Assembly (NCBI RefSeq): GCF_900117455.1
Contig: NZ_FPHO01000002.1
Span: forward strand, 496,001-560,000
From: Hyphomicrobium sp. CS1GBMeth3
GTDB taxonomy: Bacteria; Pseudomonadota; Alphaproteobacteria; Rhizobiales; Hyphomicrobiaceae
DNA length: 64,000 nucleotides
Direction of reading: 5' to 3'
The notes beneath the pieces are model-generated. The model made no database searches. It saw only the letters and a list, made by a program, of their open reading frames with translations, and was not told the origin of the DNA. A program made the translations under genes and the position numbers. Positions 43,149-52,419 of the stretch are shown here, one piece after another (the stretch's first letter is position 1; each line of letters opens with the position of its first letter).

Positions 43149-43472
43149 GGCTCGACCCACGTTGGGGAAGGTGCCTCCGACCGGAAAACCGAATTCCGCT
43201 CGACCGGACGCACTTTCGGAAAACGGGCGATTTAGAGGAGGTCGCGCCCCGTTGCAAGGCGGAATGCCGGTTTCACTCAGCAAATCTCCCTTCGGGATCA
43301 AGCGCAATGCAGCCACAACCTAACGCTAGTACGAGTTGGTCTGTTGGTGGGGGCTAGAACGCGCTTTTTCGAGGACCACGGAGGGCACTCTGCTCGAACG
43401 CGAGGTCGAATCGCCTAGTGTCCGGGCGGGCCTCGAACTTTCGGCTCCGGACGACGACAGCGGAGATGCGCG
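43149..43472. other. 324-bp divergent intergenic region purE / L,D-transpeptidase
   Basis: No supported gene and no strong hairpin recognised; it must contain the promoters of purEK and of the L,D-transpeptidase gene. No purine riboswitch pattern was identified by eye. Confidence 0.4.
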
Positions 43473-45134
43473 ATGGGTCGCTTTGCTCTCTTGGCGTTGG
43501 TATCGACCATGCTGGTCGGAGCGGCGGGTTCGGCCTGGGCCGAGACCGTGCTGACGCCTGAGCAATCTGCCCCCGATCAGGCGTCCGCCGCCGACGCTGA
43601 CAAGGATACCGGCGGGGAGCCGGCGAAGCCCGGCGAGGCGGCGAGCGAGGGGAATGGCCAGCCCGCAGCGGCGGCCGTAGAGGTCGCGCCCGCAACGCCC
43701 GTTGCCACTGCGATCAAGGCGCGGCTCAGCTCCCTTGCCGATGACGGCTCCGATCCCGAGAAGAAAGAGCGCGCGGCGCTGATCGCGTTCTATGGCACGC
43801 GCGCCTACGAGCCGCTTTGGGCGACGGCCTCCGGCTTCAACGAGGACGCGAACGCCGTCATTGGCGAGTTCGGCAAGGCCGGGGATTGGGGGCTCGAGGC
43901 GTCGGATTTTGAAGCGCCCGAGATCAAGGCTGGCGGTGAGCTGCAACCCGAGGCGCAGGCCGTGGCAGACGTCGACCTTTCGCTCACCGTGCTCAAGTAC
44001 GCGCGCTACGCCCGCGGCGGGCGCATCATCCATCCGGCCGGGCAGTTGAATTCAAACCTGGATCGCAAGCCGCAACTTCTCGACCCCGCTCAGGTGCTTG
44101 CCGATATCAGTGCAGCGCCCGACAAGGCGGCCGCGCTCGTCAGCACGCATCCCAAGCATCCGCAGTTCCAGCGGCTGCGCGAGAAGTACGTCGAGGCGCT
44201 CGGCAAGACCGGCGGCAAGCCGAACGCAGCGGCCAAGAAGATCCGCGCCAACATGGAGATGTGGCGCTGGATGTGGGCCGACCTTGGCGATCTGCATCTG
44301 ATGGCCAACGTGCCGGCCTACATGATCGACGTGGTCAAGGACGGTGAGACGATCCACAGCGAACGCGTCGTGGTCGGCGAGATCGGCAAGCAGAGCTCGA
44401 TCTTCACGCGGCGGCTGCGCGACATCACCTTTCGGCCCATGTGGCGCGTGCCGGAGAGCATCAAGGTGCACGAGATCTGGCCGAGCCTCGTGCGTGGTGG
44501 CGGGCTGATGCGGCAGTATGGGCTCGAGGTCGAGACCAAGGAGGGGCGCCGTCTCGATTGGCGCGAGATGGATTGGCGCTCGCTCGACATCCGCAACTAC
44601 GAGGTGGTGCAGCCGCCGGGGCGCAAGAGCGCGATGGGCGTGGTGAAGTTCTCCTTCCCGAGCCAGCACACGATCTTCATGCACGACACGCCCGACAAGT
44701 GGATGTTCAACTCGAAGCAGCGCACGCTCTCACACGGTTGCCTCAGGTTGCGTAATCCGCTGCGCGTGGCCGAGCTCGTGCTCGAACATGACAGGGGGTG
44801 GGATGCGGCCAAGGTCGCAGAGCTGGCCAAGAGCGGCCCGCTCAACAACGAGGTGCTGATCGAGAAGCGGATCCCGATGCACGTCGCCTACTTCACCGCG
44901 TGGGTGGACGATGCCGGTGCGCTCAAGACCTACAGCGACATCTACGGTCACGAGAAGCGCGTGACGCAGGCTCTCGACGGCAATTGGAAGCAGATCGCGA
45001 AGGGCCGCGATCACTTGGCGCCGGTGGTGCCGAACAAGGCGGCGCTGGAAGCACGCCCCAGCAAGGAGAGCTCGCGCAAAACTGCGACCTCCGCCAACGA
45101 CGACTTCCTCGGCTCGTTCTTCGGCGGGTTCTGA
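43473..45134 (+). CDS. L,D-transpeptidase (YcbB/LdtD-like)
   Basis: A 553-residue exported peptidoglycan cross-linking enzyme. Signal peptide (LLALVSTMLVGAAGSAWA), an Ala/Glu-rich linker, an N-terminal scaffold region, then a YkuD catalytic domain. The nucleophile lies in LSHGCLRLRNP, preceded by the conserved FPSQHTIFMHDTP. It forms 3-3 (meso-DAP to meso-DAP) cross-links in the periplasm, important in this order. GGAG lies 7 nt before the ATG. It is flanked by divergent purE and a convergent methyltransferase gene. Confidence 0.92.
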   Translation: MGRFALLALVSTMLVGAAGSAWAETVLTPEQSAPDQASAADADKDTGGEPAKPGEAASEGNGQPAAAAVEVAPATPVATAIKARLSSLADDGSDPEKKERAALIAFYGTRAYEPLWATASGFNEDANAVIGEFGKAGDWGLEASDFEAPEIKAGGELQPEAQAVADVDLSLTVLKYARYARGGRIIHPAGQLNSNLDRKPQLLDPAQVLADISAAPDKAAALVSTHPKHPQFQRLREKYVEALGKTGGKPNAAAKKIRANMEMWRWMWADLGDLHLMANVPAYMIDVVKDGETIHSERVVVGEIGKQSSIFTRRLRDITFRPMWRVPESIKVHEIWPSLVRGGGLMRQYGLEVETKEGRRLDWREMDWRSLDIRNYEVVQPPGRKSAMGVVKFSFPSQHTIFMHDTPDKWMFNSKQRTLSHGCLRLRNPLRVAELVLEHDRGWDAAKVAELAKSGPLNNEVLIEKRIPMHVAYFTAWVDDAGALKTYSDIYGHEKRVTQALDGNWKQIAKGRDHLAPVVPNKAALEARPSKESSRKTATSANDDFLGSFFGGF

Positions 45135-45137
45135 AGC

Positions 45138-46397
45138 TCAACGTCCCGCTGCGATGCCTTGCGGCCGATCTCCGTCCGGACGTGCCAAGGGCAGCTCGTG
45201 CTCCTTCGCCGCGATGTAATCACGCGTGATCGGCAGCGTATCGATGCGCCGGCCAAGCTGCACCTGGAAGACCACGAAGTTCTGCTCGCGGAACGCTGCT
45301 TCCGAGCCTGCCAGATAGAACTCCCACATGCGGCAGAACTCTTCGCCCGCAATGGCCACGGCCTGGGGCCGGTTAGCCAGGAAGCGGCGGCGCCAGGCGA
45401 GCAGCGTCTCGGCATAGTGGAGCCGCAGCACCTCGACGTCCGTCAGGACCAGGCCGGAGGCTTCGACCGCCTTCATGATCTCGGAGAGCGCGGGGATGTA
45501 GCCGCCCGGGAAGATGTAGCGGGCAATGAATGGGTTGGTGGCGGCCGGCCGGTCGGTGCGTCCGATGGTGTGGATCAGCGCCGTCCCGTCCGGGGCTAGG
45601 AGGCGCGCTACGGCGCTGAAGAAGGCGCGGTAGTGGGGCAGACCCACGTGCTCGAACATGCCGACCGAGACGATGCGGTCGAACGGGCCCTTGGCGACGC
45701 GGTAGTCACAGATCTCGAAGTTCGGGCGATTGGTGGACTTGGCCGCATCGGCCCGCTCACGGGCAATCTTGAACTGCTCCTCGGAGAGCGTGATGCCGGT
45801 GACATCGGCGCCGGTAGCGCTCGCGAGATAGAGCCCGAGGCCGCCCCAGCCGCAGCCGATATCGAGCACGCGCTTGCCGGGCTCGAGCGCGAGCTTGGCT
45901 GCGATGTGCCGCTTCTTGGCGGCCTGGGCCTCCGCGAGGCTCATGCCGGGATCTTCGAAGTAGGCGCAGGAGTACTGGCGGTCCGGATCGAGGAACAGAT
46001 CGTAGATCCTCGGATCAATATCGTAGTGGTGGCGGACGTTGCGCTTGGCGCGGGACGCGGGATTGTACTGCAGGAGCGGGCGCAGCACGTTGCGGGCCTT
46101 GGCGAGCCACTGGGCGTAAAGCGGTAACGGCCGCTGCGCCATGTTTCTCATCGTAAGCGCGATAAAGTCGTAGATGTTGCCCTGGGTCACCCTCAGGCGA
46201 CCCTTCATGTAACCTTCGCCGGCGGCCATCTCGGGGTCGAGGACGAGGTGCCATTCGAGCCGGCGGTCGGCAATCTCGATGCGGACCGAGGGCTCGCTGC
46301 CGTCGCCGAAGCGGTGGGTAGTCCCTTTGGGATCGATGACCGTGAGGTCGCCACTGCGGACGACGTTCGATAGCAGGATAGATAGCGGTTTGAGCAT
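45138..46397 (-). CDS. cyclopropane-fatty-acyl-phospholipid synthase family methyltransferase
   Basis: A 419-residue SAM-dependent enzyme of the CFA synthase family. N-terminal lipid-binding region, the signature NVRHHYDIDPRIYDLFLDPD with QYSCAYF, then the SAM site VLDIGCGWGGLGLYLA, and the MFEHVGLPHYRAFF and FPGGYIPALSEI motifs. It methylenates or methylates unsaturated phospholipid acyl chains at the membrane. The ATG at 46397 has AGGGG 8 nt upstream. It may be classical Cfa or a closely related paralogue; the distinction cannot be made by eye. Confidence 0.93.
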   Translation of the reverse strand: MLKPLSILLSNVVRSGDLTVIDPKGTTHRFGDGSEPSVRIEIADRRLEWHLVLDPEMAAGEGYMKGRLRVTQGNIYDFIALTMRNMAQRPLPLYAQWLAKARNVLRPLLQYNPASRAKRNVRHHYDIDPRIYDLFLDPDRQYSCAYFEDPGMSLAEAQAAKKRHIAAKLALEPGKRVLDIGCGWGGLGLYLASATGADVTGITLSEEQFKIARERADAAKSTNRPNFEICDYRVAKGPFDRIVSVGMFEHVGLPHYRAFFSAVARLLAPDGTALIHTIGRTDRPAATNPFIARYIFPGGYIPALSEIMKAVEASGLVLTDVEVLRLHYAETLLAWRRRFLANRPQAVAIAGEEFCRMWEFYLAGSEAAFREQNFVVFQVQLGRRIDTLPITRDYIAAKEHELPLARPDGDRPQGIAAGR

Positions 46398-46490
46398 GGG
46401 CTGACCCCTTGCTGTGTGCCTCCCCGGGGCATGAGATTTCCGTGTGCCAACAAAGGTATAGGAAGCCCCGTCAGCAATTTCGAGAGTACC

Positions 46491-46533
46491 GCAACAAAAA
46501 CGGCGACCCAAGCCTAAGCTTCGGGCCGCCGTT
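46491..46533 (-). terminator. Rho-independent terminator of the DUF2232-rplI unit
   Basis: On the minus strand AACGGCG/CGCCGTT, extended by CCC/GGG and AAGC/GCTT with a wobble pair and one bulge, is followed by TTTTTGTTGC. About 37 bp after the rplI stop. Confidence 0.8.
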
Positions 46534-46569
46534 GCGACTAGTTGCTTTGATTTTAATCAGTAAGCGGTG

Positions 46570-47160
46570 TCAGTCCGCCTTGGCTTCGCCTTCGTCCTCT
46601 TGCTCCGGAGCGGCGCCTTCCTCGAAGACGGCATCCGGGTTGAAGGTCTCGATCTCGAGAGCCTCTTCCTTGACCACGGTGACGTCCTCGCCGCGGGCCT
46701 GACGCTCGGCCTCCTCGTCGGAGCGGGCGACGTTCAGCACCACCCTGACGATGACCTCCGGGTGGAGCTGGACCTTCGTGTCGTGAAGGCCGAGGGTCTT
46801 GATCGGACGCTCGAGGACGACCTGGCGGCGCTCGATCGTGAAGCCGCCGGCCGTGACGGCATCAGCGATATCGCGCGTCGAAACCGAGCCGTAGAGCTGG
46901 CCCGTGTCGCCGGCCGAGCGGATAGCCTTGAAAATCTGGCCTTCGAGCTTGGTGGCGACGTCCTGCGCTTCCTGGCGACGCTCGAGGTTGTTGGCCTCGA
47001 GCTGGGCGCGCTGGGTATCGAAGTGGGCGAGGTTCTCCTTGGTTGCGCGCAGCGCCTTCTTCTGTGGCAGGAGGAAGTTACGGGCGTAGCCGTTCTTGAC
47101 GTTCACGACGTCGCCCATCTGGCCGAGGCTGCCGATACGCTCGAGTAGAATAACCTGCAT
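46570..47160 (-). CDS. rplI: 50S ribosomal protein bL9 with acidic tail
   Basis: A 196-residue bL9. [20 protein letters not shown] and the [14 protein letters not shown] motif form the rRNA-binding N-domain. A long connecting helix and the C-domain ([24 protein letters not shown]) follow. The last 40 residues are an acidic, low-complexity extension ([17 protein letters not shown]) absent from E. coli bL9 (149 residues). It is 23 bp downstream of the DUF2232 gene and followed by a strong terminator. Confidence 0.96.
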   Translation of the reverse strand: MQVILLERIGSLGQMGDVVNVKNGYARNFLLPQKKALRATKENLAHFDTQRAQLEANNLERRQEAQDVATKLEGQIFKAIRSAGDTGQLYGSVSTRDIADAVTAGGFTIERRQVVLERPIKTLGLHDTKVQLHPEVIVRVVLNVARSDEEAERQARGEDVTVVKEEALEIETFNPDAVFEEGAAPEQEDEGEAKAD

Positions 47161-47183
47161 TGGGATATCTCCTTTGACGATAT

Positions 47184-48182
47184 TCAAGAATTGGGTTGAG
47201 CCGGAGGCGCGGGTGGCGCCGGCATGCGTGCGCGGAGTTGAAGGATCGCTTCGGCGAGGCCGAGCATGGCGACGACGATGGCGGCCCAGACGTTGCCGAC
47301 GAGCAGGAAGCCGTAGAGCGCCCACAGCGCGAAGAGGCGCCACGGCTGTCCGCGGGTCGTGTAGTGAATGACGGCGAGGCCGAGCAGGACGTAGGCTACG
47401 AAGAACCCGCCGGCGAAGGCGGACGCGGCGACCCCGGCGTAGCCGGTGAGCATGGTCGCCACCAGCATGATGCCGAAGCCAAGCGCGGTGCCGGTCGGAT
47501 AGGTGAGGGCGGCGAGATCAGGCCAGGGCCGGCCGAGTTGACCCGAGGCCAGCGTCACACGGCCGGAGACCCAGAGGTTGAACAGGAGGCTGCCCATCCA
47601 GGAGGTGGCGAAGGCTGCCGGCAGCACGCTGAGCGTGACCTCGGACAGGGCCGCAAGCTCGGCGTCGCTGAGTGCGGGAGCACCTTCAGGGCGCGGCAGG
47701 CCGCTTTCGATCGCGGCCTTCATGAAGTCGGCGAGCGACTTGCGGAGCGTCTCCATGTCGCCCGCCATCATCAGCAGCATGGCGACGGCGATGAGGCCCG
47801 ACATCACGGCCGCCCAGATGACGAGCCGGCCGGGCGGGTACCACTCCAGGGAGGCAGGTTGCGCGTTGGGTGATGAGGTATCGCTCTCGGATAGAGGACG
47901 GCTCAACAGCGCGAGGTAGGTCAAGACAGCCATCGGCACGCCCTGGGTCACGGCGAACGCAACGGCGACGAGGGGGCTCGTGAGGACGAGAATCAGACCT
48001 GCGCCGGCTGCGACCGCGACCACGGCGGAACGCCAGCCCCAGCCCAGGCCGGCGAGCGCGATGGGCATCGGCGTAATGAACATGAGGATGAAGCGGACCA
48101 GCAACGAGCCCGTGGTCGCGGAGGCGAACACCACCGCCGCAACCAATCCGAGGCCTATTCCTGCCAGTAAGGGTGCTCTCAT
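47184..48182 (-). CDS. DUF2232 membrane protein
   Basis: A 332-residue polytopic membrane protein with about eight helices (for example [20 protein letters not shown] and [20 protein letters not shown]), assigned to DUF2232 by its hydrophobic layout and conserved position between rpsR and rplI in alphaproteobacteria. Function is unknown. The start at 48182 ([10 protein letters not shown]) is preferred to an in-frame upstream codon that would read through non-hydrophobic sequence. A strong terminator separates it from rpsR, so it likely has its own promoter or depends on read-through. Confidence 0.87.
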   Translation of the reverse strand: MRAPLLAGIGLGLVAAVVFASATTGSLLVRFILMFITPMPIALAGLGWGWRSAVVAVAAGAGLILVLTSPLVAVAFAVTQGVPMAVLTYLALLSRPLSESDTSSPNAQPASLEWYPPGRLVIWAAVMSGLIAVAMLLMMAGDMETLRKSLADFMKAAIESGLPRPEGAPALSDAELAALSEVTLSVLPAAFATSWMGSLLFNLWVSGRVTLASGQLGRPWPDLAALTYPTGTALGFGIMLVATMLTGYAGVAASAFAGGFFVAYVLLGLAVIHYTTRGQPWRLFALWALYGFLLVGNVWAAIVVAMLGLAEAILQLRARMPAPPAPPAQPNS

Positions 48183-48245
48183 GCTCTCAGCTGTCCCGCA
48201 TCCGATGCGGTTAGGGTGAGGGAGGCTTGCGCCGCTCATCCAACC

Positions 48246-48286
48246 TCAAAAATTTCCGCCGGGCTGAGCTTGGCTCAGCCCGGCGG
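48246..48286 (-). terminator. strong Rho-independent terminator between rpsR and DUF2232
   Basis: A 14-bp perfect stem CCGCCGGGCTGAGC / GCTCAGCCCGGCGG with a 3-nt loop, followed on the minus strand by AAATTTTTGAG. On the plus strand GGCGTTTT follows, so it may act in both directions. Confidence 0.85.
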
Positions 48287-48303
48287 GGCGTTTTACGTGT
48301 CTC

Positions 48304-48552
48304 TTACTTCAGCACGTAGGGCAGAAGACCCAGGAAGCGGGCGCGCTTGATGGCGCGGGCCAGCTCACGCTGCTTCTTCGCCGATACGGCCGTGATGCGC
48401 GACGGCACGATCTTGCCGCGCTCGGAGATGTAGCGGCCGAGCGTGCGCACGTCCTTGTAATCGATCTTCGGCGCCTGATCGCCCGAGAACGGGCAGGTCT
48501 TGCGGCGACGGTGGAACGGCCGGCGTGCGGCGATCTCTTGAATCTCTGCCAT
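48304..48552 (-). CDS. rpsR: 30S ribosomal protein bS18
   Basis: An 82-residue bS18. [20 protein letters not shown], then [20 protein letters not shown] and the C-terminal [16 protein letters not shown] are canonical. GGAGG 7 nt upstream of the ATG overlaps the end of rpsF, with 2 bp between genes. It pairs with bS6 in the small subunit platform. Confidence 0.97.
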   Translation of the reverse strand: MAEIQEIAARRPFHRRRKTCPFSGDQAPKIDYKDVRTLGRYISERGKIVPSRITAVSAKKQRELARAIKRARFLGLLPYVLK

Positions 48553-48554
48553 GA

Positions 48555-49091
48555 TCAGCCCTCCGATCCTTCCGGCTTGCTATCTCTGCGCGGCGGACGC
48601 GGGCCGCGATCGCCATCACGCGGGGGACGCGAATCACCGCCCTCGCGCGGGGGGCGGGCACGGAACGTCGAGCCGCCTTCGCCACCGCGGAAGCCGCCAC
48701 GATCACCACCGCGGAAGCCGCCACGATCGCCACCGCGGAAGCCGCCGCGATCGCCGCGCTCGTCGCGGTCCTGCTTGCGCATCTGGACCGACGGCTCGGT
48801 CTCGAGCTCCTCGACGCGCAGCGTCAGGAAGCGGATGACGTCCGTCGAAAGGCCCATGCGGCGCTCCATCTCGGCGACCGCCGCGGCGGGGGCTTCGATG
48901 TTGAGCAGCGAGTAGTGCGCCTTGCGGCTCTTCTTGATCTTGTAGGCGAGGCCCTTGAGGCCCCAGTACTCGGTCTTGGTGACCTTGCCACCGCCCTCGG
49001 TGATGACGTCGGAGTACTCCTTCGTCAGGGCTTCGACCTGCTGTTGTGATACGTCCTGGCGAGCCAGGAAGACATGCTCGTATAGCGGCAT
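48555..49091 (-). CDS. rpsF: 30S ribosomal protein bS6 with RGG-repeat tail
   Basis: The body of about 100 residues ([20 protein letters not shown] through [14 protein letters not shown]) is standard bS6. It continues into a roughly 75-residue Arg/Gly/Asp-rich extension containing three copies of RGGFRGGD encoded by a 24-bp tandem DNA repeat. The start at 49091 is set by the conserved MPLYEH and by GAAAGG 6-8 nt upstream. First gene of the rpsF-rpsR unit. Confidence 0.95.
   Translation of the reverse strand: MPLYEHVFLARQDVSQQQVEALTKEYSDVITEGGGKVTKTEYWGLKGLAYKIKKSRKAHYSLLNIEAPAAAVAEMERRMGLSTDVIRFLTLRVEELETEPSVQMRKQDRDERGDRGGFRGGDRGGFRGGDRGGFRGGEGGSTFRARPPREGGDSRPPRDGDRGPRPPRRDSKPEGSEG
48682..48753 (-). 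repeat. 24-bp tandem repeat, three copies, in the rpsF tail
   Basis: Units begin at 48682, 48706 and 48730 (plus-strand reading starts CCACCGCGGAAGCCGCC) with two or three base differences; each encodes RGGFRGGD on the minus strand. Confidence 0.85.
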
Positions 49092-49166
49092 GTGTGGCCT
49101 TTCCATTTCGAGGTTTCCGCGGGCGTCGGCTCGCGGGACACATGGCTTCGGCGCAAAGCCCCTTAT

Positions 49167-49181
49167 GGGCCCTGAAGGCCC
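49167..49181 (-). promoter_or_regulatory. hairpin in the rpsF leader
   Basis: GGGCC / GGCCC 5-bp stem about 75-90 nt before the rpsF start. bS6-bS18 operons in many bacteria carry an autoregulatory leader structure; this is only a candidate because the conserved loop sequence was not verified. Confidence 0.25.
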
Positions 49182-49352
49182 AAAGGCACCCAAAGAGCGG
49201 AGACACCGGGGGACAGATGCGGGAGACGAGAGTGTCCCAAACAACCTTGCCGCCGAGCTAGGAATAGCTCCGCGGCCCCGTTCAGCCTCCAACCGAAGCG
49301 CGTGACGGCGCGACTTATACGGGAAATCCGACGGCGGGCAAGAGGGAGCGCG

Positions 49353-49661
49353 CTATTTCAGCGTCCTATCGTAGGCGGCGAGGCAATCGTCGCCGTTGCA
49401 GTCGACCCAGCGGCCGCTCGGAAGCTGCACCTCCCAGACCGCGACCTTCCGTTCCGGGCCGGGGGCGGGCGACTTGTGCGTGGTGTCCCGCGAAGTCCGG
49501 TAATACTGACGCGTTTTCAATGTCTTGCCGTCGCGCGTCTCAACGGTGCCGGTGGCGATTACCTGGCGCGGCAGCAGGTCCCACTGCCAGGCGGCGATAT
49601 AAGCCAGCACCAGGACGACGAGCCCCCCGAGAACCCAGACCATGCGTCCGCGTCTCCCCAT
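49353..49661 (-). CDS. hypothetical single-helix membrane protein (102 aa)
   Basis: A 102-residue protein with one N-terminal helix (MVWVLGGLVVLVLAYIAAW) and an extracytoplasmic domain containing KTRQYYRTSRDTTHKSPAPG and a C-terminal cysteine pair (WVDCNGDDCLAAYDRTLK). The start at 49661 (MGRRGRM) places the helix normally; the longer frame adds sequence overlapping the next gene. No family recognised. Confidence 0.65.
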   Translation of the reverse strand: MGRRGRMVWVLGGLVVLVLAYIAAWQWDLLPRQVIATGTVETRDGKTLKTRQYYRTSRDTTHKSPAPGPERKVAVWEVQLPSGRWVDCNGDDCLAAYDRTLK

Positions 49662-49707
49662 GATGTCGCCGGTCGCGCCCCCTCCCAAGGCGCGCAGGGC
49701 GCCGCTC

Positions 49708-49893
49708 CTAGTGCCGCAGGGCCAGCCAAGCATGGAATGCGACACCTGCGCCCCAGCCCAAGAAAACCCAATGAACCCAATACGGACTGCCTGTATACCA
49801 ATCGAGAATCGCGAGGCCCGCAACGACGACGGCGAAAATGATTGCGTGCTGAAGGACGCCGGTCTGGCGCAGGTGCTCGATCGGGATCCTCAT
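49708..49893 (-). CDS. small two-helix membrane protein (61 aa)
   Basis: Begins MRIPIEHLRQTGVLQHA; two hydrophobic segments follow (AIIFAVVVAGLAILDWYTG and WVHWVFLGWGAGVAFHAWLA). The pattern resembles 2TM-domain small proteins. The ATG at 49893 has GGAGAGG 4 nt upstream. It lies upstream of, and co-directional with, the preceding small membrane gene. Confidence 0.6.
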   Translation of the reverse strand: MRIPIEHLRQTGVLQHAIIFAVVVAGLAILDWYTGSPYWVHWVFLGWGAGVAFHAWLALRH

Positions 49894-50111
49894 CGACCTC
49901 TCCATCAACGATGAATGGCGGGCCGCGCAGGCCCCTCGCTACGGCAACCTAACGCGCCATCCCCGCTTCTGTTACCGCAGGCCTTGACAAGCGCGGGGCC
50001 AACATGTCGAAAGCGCCCGGAATGATGACAACCTGTCATGCGGGCTGCGCGCCCGACGCCGGCCGGCATCTTCGCCAGCAATCGTAAAGACAGGAACCAA
50101 GAGGAGCGGGC

Positions 50112-51056
50112 GTGGCACGCGCATTCGTATTTCCCGGACAGGGCAGTCAGGACGTCGGCATGGGACGCGCGCTGGCGGAGACATTCCCGGCGGCGCGTGA
50201 GGTGTTCGACGAGGTCGATGATGCGCTTGGCCAGAAGCTCTCGGCCATCATGTGGGACGGCCCCAAGGAGACGCTGACGCTGACAGAGAACGCGCAGCCG
50301 GCGCTGATGGCGGTCTCGATGGCGGTCGTGCGTGTGCTCGAGCGCGAGAAGGGCGTCAAGCTTGCCGAAAGCGCGAAGTTCGTGGCGGGGCATTCGCTCG
50401 GCGAGTATTCCGCGCTGGCCGCTGCCGGCGCGTTCTCGCTTGCGGATGCGGCGCGCCTTCTGAAGTTGCGCGGGCAGGCGATGCAGGCGGCCGTGCCGGT
50501 CGGGCAGGGCGCGATGGTGGCGCTGCTCGGCGTTGGCCTCGATGTGGCCGAGAAGGTTGCCGCTGAAGCGGCGCAAGGCGAAGTGTGCCAGGTCGCCAAC
50601 GATAACGAGCCGACGCAGGTCGTGCTGTCGGGCGCCAAGTCCGCGATCGATCGCGTGGCCGAAGTCGGCAAGGCGCATGGCGTGCGCCGCGCCGTGCCGC
50701 TACCGGTGTCGGCGCCGTTCCATTGCGCGCTGATGCAGCCGGCGGCCGATGCCATGGCCGAGGCGCTCGCGAACGTCACCATCAGCGTGCCGGTGGTACC
50801 GGTCGTCGCCAACGTGATCGCAAGCGCGGTGACCGATCCGAATGAGATTCGCCGCCTGCTCGTCGAGCAGGTGACGGGCACCGTGCGCTGGCGCGAATGT
50901 GTTGGCTATCTCGCCGGGAACGGCGTCACCGACGTGTTCGAGCTAGGGTCCGGCAAGGTTTTGGCTGGCCTCGCCAAGCGCATCGAGAAGTCACTCGAGG
51001 CGATGAGCCTCGGCACGCCGGAGGACATCGAGGCCGCGGCTCCGAAGCTCGCCTGA
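50112..51056 (+). CDS. fabD: malonyl-CoA:ACP transacylase FabD
   Basis: A 314-residue transferase moving malonyl from CoA to ACP. FVFPGQGSQDVGMG at the N-terminus, nucleophile in GHSLGEYSAL, and the catalytic histidine region PVSAPFHCALM are diagnostic. The start is a GTG at 50112 with GAGGAGC upstream. A TTGACA hexamer lies at 49984 without an evident -10 box. First gene of the fatty-acid cluster. Confidence 0.97.
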   Translation: MARAFVFPGQGSQDVGMGRALAETFPAAREVFDEVDDALGQKLSAIMWDGPKETLTLTENAQPALMAVSMAVVRVLEREKGVKLAESAKFVAGHSLGEYSALAAAGAFSLADAARLLKLRGQAMQAAVPVGQGAMVALLGVGLDVAEKVAAEAAQGEVCQVANDNEPTQVVLSGAKSAIDRVAEVGKAHGVRRAVPLPVSAPFHCALMQPAADAMAEALANVTISVPVVPVVANVIASAVTDPNEIRRLLVEQVTGTVRWRECVGYLAGNGVTDVFELGSGKVLAGLAKRIEKSLEAMSLGTPEDIEAAAPKLA

Positions 51057-51097
51057 CCTCGTCACATCATTTCTTACTGAGAAAAGGACCTCAGATC

Positions 51098-51841
51098 ATG
51101 TTCGACTTGACCGGCAAGAAGGCTCTTGTCACCGGCGCGACCGGCGGCATCGGCGAGGGCATCGCGCGTGCGTTCCACGCGGCGGGTGCCGAGGTCGCGA
51201 TCTCCGGGCGCCAGGTCGACAAGCTCGAGGCGCTGGCCAAGGATCTCGGCGAGCGCGTGCATGTGGTGCCGTGCGATCTCTCCGATCGGGCCGCCGTCGG
51301 CAAGCTGATCGACGAGGCTTCGGCCAAGCTCGGCCGCGTCGACATCCTGGTCAACAACGCGGGCCTCACCAAGGACAACCTGTTCATGGTCATGAAGGAC
51401 GAGCAGTGGGACGACGTCATCGCCGTCAACCTGACCTCGACCTTCCAGCTGATGCGCGCTGCGACGCGGCACATGCTGCGCTCGAAGACCGGCTACGGCC
51501 GCATCATCAACGTGTCGTCGGTATCCGGCATCATCGGCAACCCCGGTCAGGGCAACTACGCGGCCTCCAAGGCCGGCATGATCGGCATGACCAAGTCGCT
51601 CGCGCGCGAAGTGGCCAACCGTGGCATCACCGCCAACTGCATCGCGCCGGGGTTTATCTCGACGGCCATGACCGACGTTCTGAACGACAAACAGAAGGCC
51701 GAGATCTCGCAGCACATCCCGGCGCAGCGCTTTGGAACGCCGGAAGATATTGCCGCGGCAGCGCTTTACCTGGCGAGCCAGGAAGCCGGCTACATGACTG
51801 GGCAGACGCTGCACGTGAACGGCGGTATGGCGATGGTCTGA
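51098..51841 (+). CDS. fabG: 3-oxoacyl-ACP reductase FabG
   Basis: A 247-residue SDR reducing 3-oxoacyl-ACP with NADPH. TGATGGIG cofactor loop, NNAG, catalytic INVSSVSG serine and YAASK, and the C-terminal GYMTGQTLHVNGGMAMV. It begins 41 bp after fabD (MFDLTGKKALVTG). A small hairpin with a T run follows about 120 bp after the stop. Confidence 0.97.
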   Translation: MFDLTGKKALVTGATGGIGEGIARAFHAAGAEVAISGRQVDKLEALAKDLGERVHVVPCDLSDRAAVGKLIDEASAKLGRVDILVNNAGLTKDNLFMVMKDEQWDDVIAVNLTSTFQLMRAATRHMLRSKTGYGRIINVSSVSGIIGNPGQGNYAASKAGMIGMTKSLAREVANRGITANCIAPGFISTAMTDVLNDKQKAEISQHIPAQRFGTPEDIAAAALYLASQEAGYMTGQTLHVNGGMAMV

Positions 51842-52176
51842 GACCATGTTTGGTTAAGCGCGGCCAGCTACGGACAACCGCGTACCGGGGGCAATGTGTC
51901 GCTCCGGTAGTGGGCCCTTGCGAGGGGGGTGCGGCGCTGGCCAAGCTTCAGGAGATGTGTTAACGAGCCTCGTTTTTTTGCTGCGCAGCTCTAGGAAAAG
52001 CCCTAACGATCAACGCTCACGCGCTGTCGTCCGGGAGACTTCTCGATGGCGCCGCCAGCACCTGGAACGAGACAGGATGTTGACTTCTGCAGCGCCCCGG
52101 TGGACGACGGGACCCGAGAAGAAGACGATAGCAACCTCAATCAGAAGATAGAGCAGGGACAGGACGAGGGAAGACG
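51842..52176. other. 335-bp gap fabG to acpP
   Basis: It contains a short terminator-like hairpin (51962-51979) and presumably the acpP promoter; no gene is supported. Confidence 0.45.
51962..51979 (+). terminator. possible terminator after fabG
   Basis: A 5-bp stem AACGA / TCGTT with a 3-nt loop runs directly into a series of seven T. The stem is short, so efficiency is uncertain. Confidence 0.4.
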
Positions 52177-52419
52177 ATGAGCGATGTTGCAGAGCGCGTG
52201 AAGAAGATCGTGGTTGAGCATCTTGGCGTGGAGGCCGACAAGGTCACCGAGAACGCCAGCTTCATCGACGATCTCGGCGCCGACAGCCTTGATACGGTCG
52301 AACTGGTTATGGCGTTCGAGGAGGAGTTCGGGTGCGAGATCCCGGACGATGCCGCCGAGCACATTCTGACGGTCGGCGATGCTGTGAAGTTTCTCGAGAA
52401 GAACGCCACGGCTGCGTAA
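52177..52419 (+). CDS. acpP: acyl carrier protein
   Basis: An 80-residue acidic four-helix ACP. The phosphopantetheine serine lies in [37 protein letters not shown] at the start and [12 protein letters not shown] at the end are typical. AGGGAAGACG precedes the ATG. It is followed by a nested inverted repeat that likely terminates or attenuates before fabF. Confidence 0.98.
   Translation: MSDVAERVKKIVVEHLGVEADKVTENASFIDDLGADSLDTVELVMAFEEEFGCEIPDDAAEHILTVGDAVKFLEKNATAA

Noticed and set aside
41581-43257. Apparent PurE-PurK fusion of 558 codons
   Set aside because: The N-terminal half is a wrong-frame reading of purE; the true genes overlap by 4 bp in different frames.
48682-48753. CRISPR-like array
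   Set aside because: Units are contiguous 24-bp coding repeats without spacers inside rpsF.
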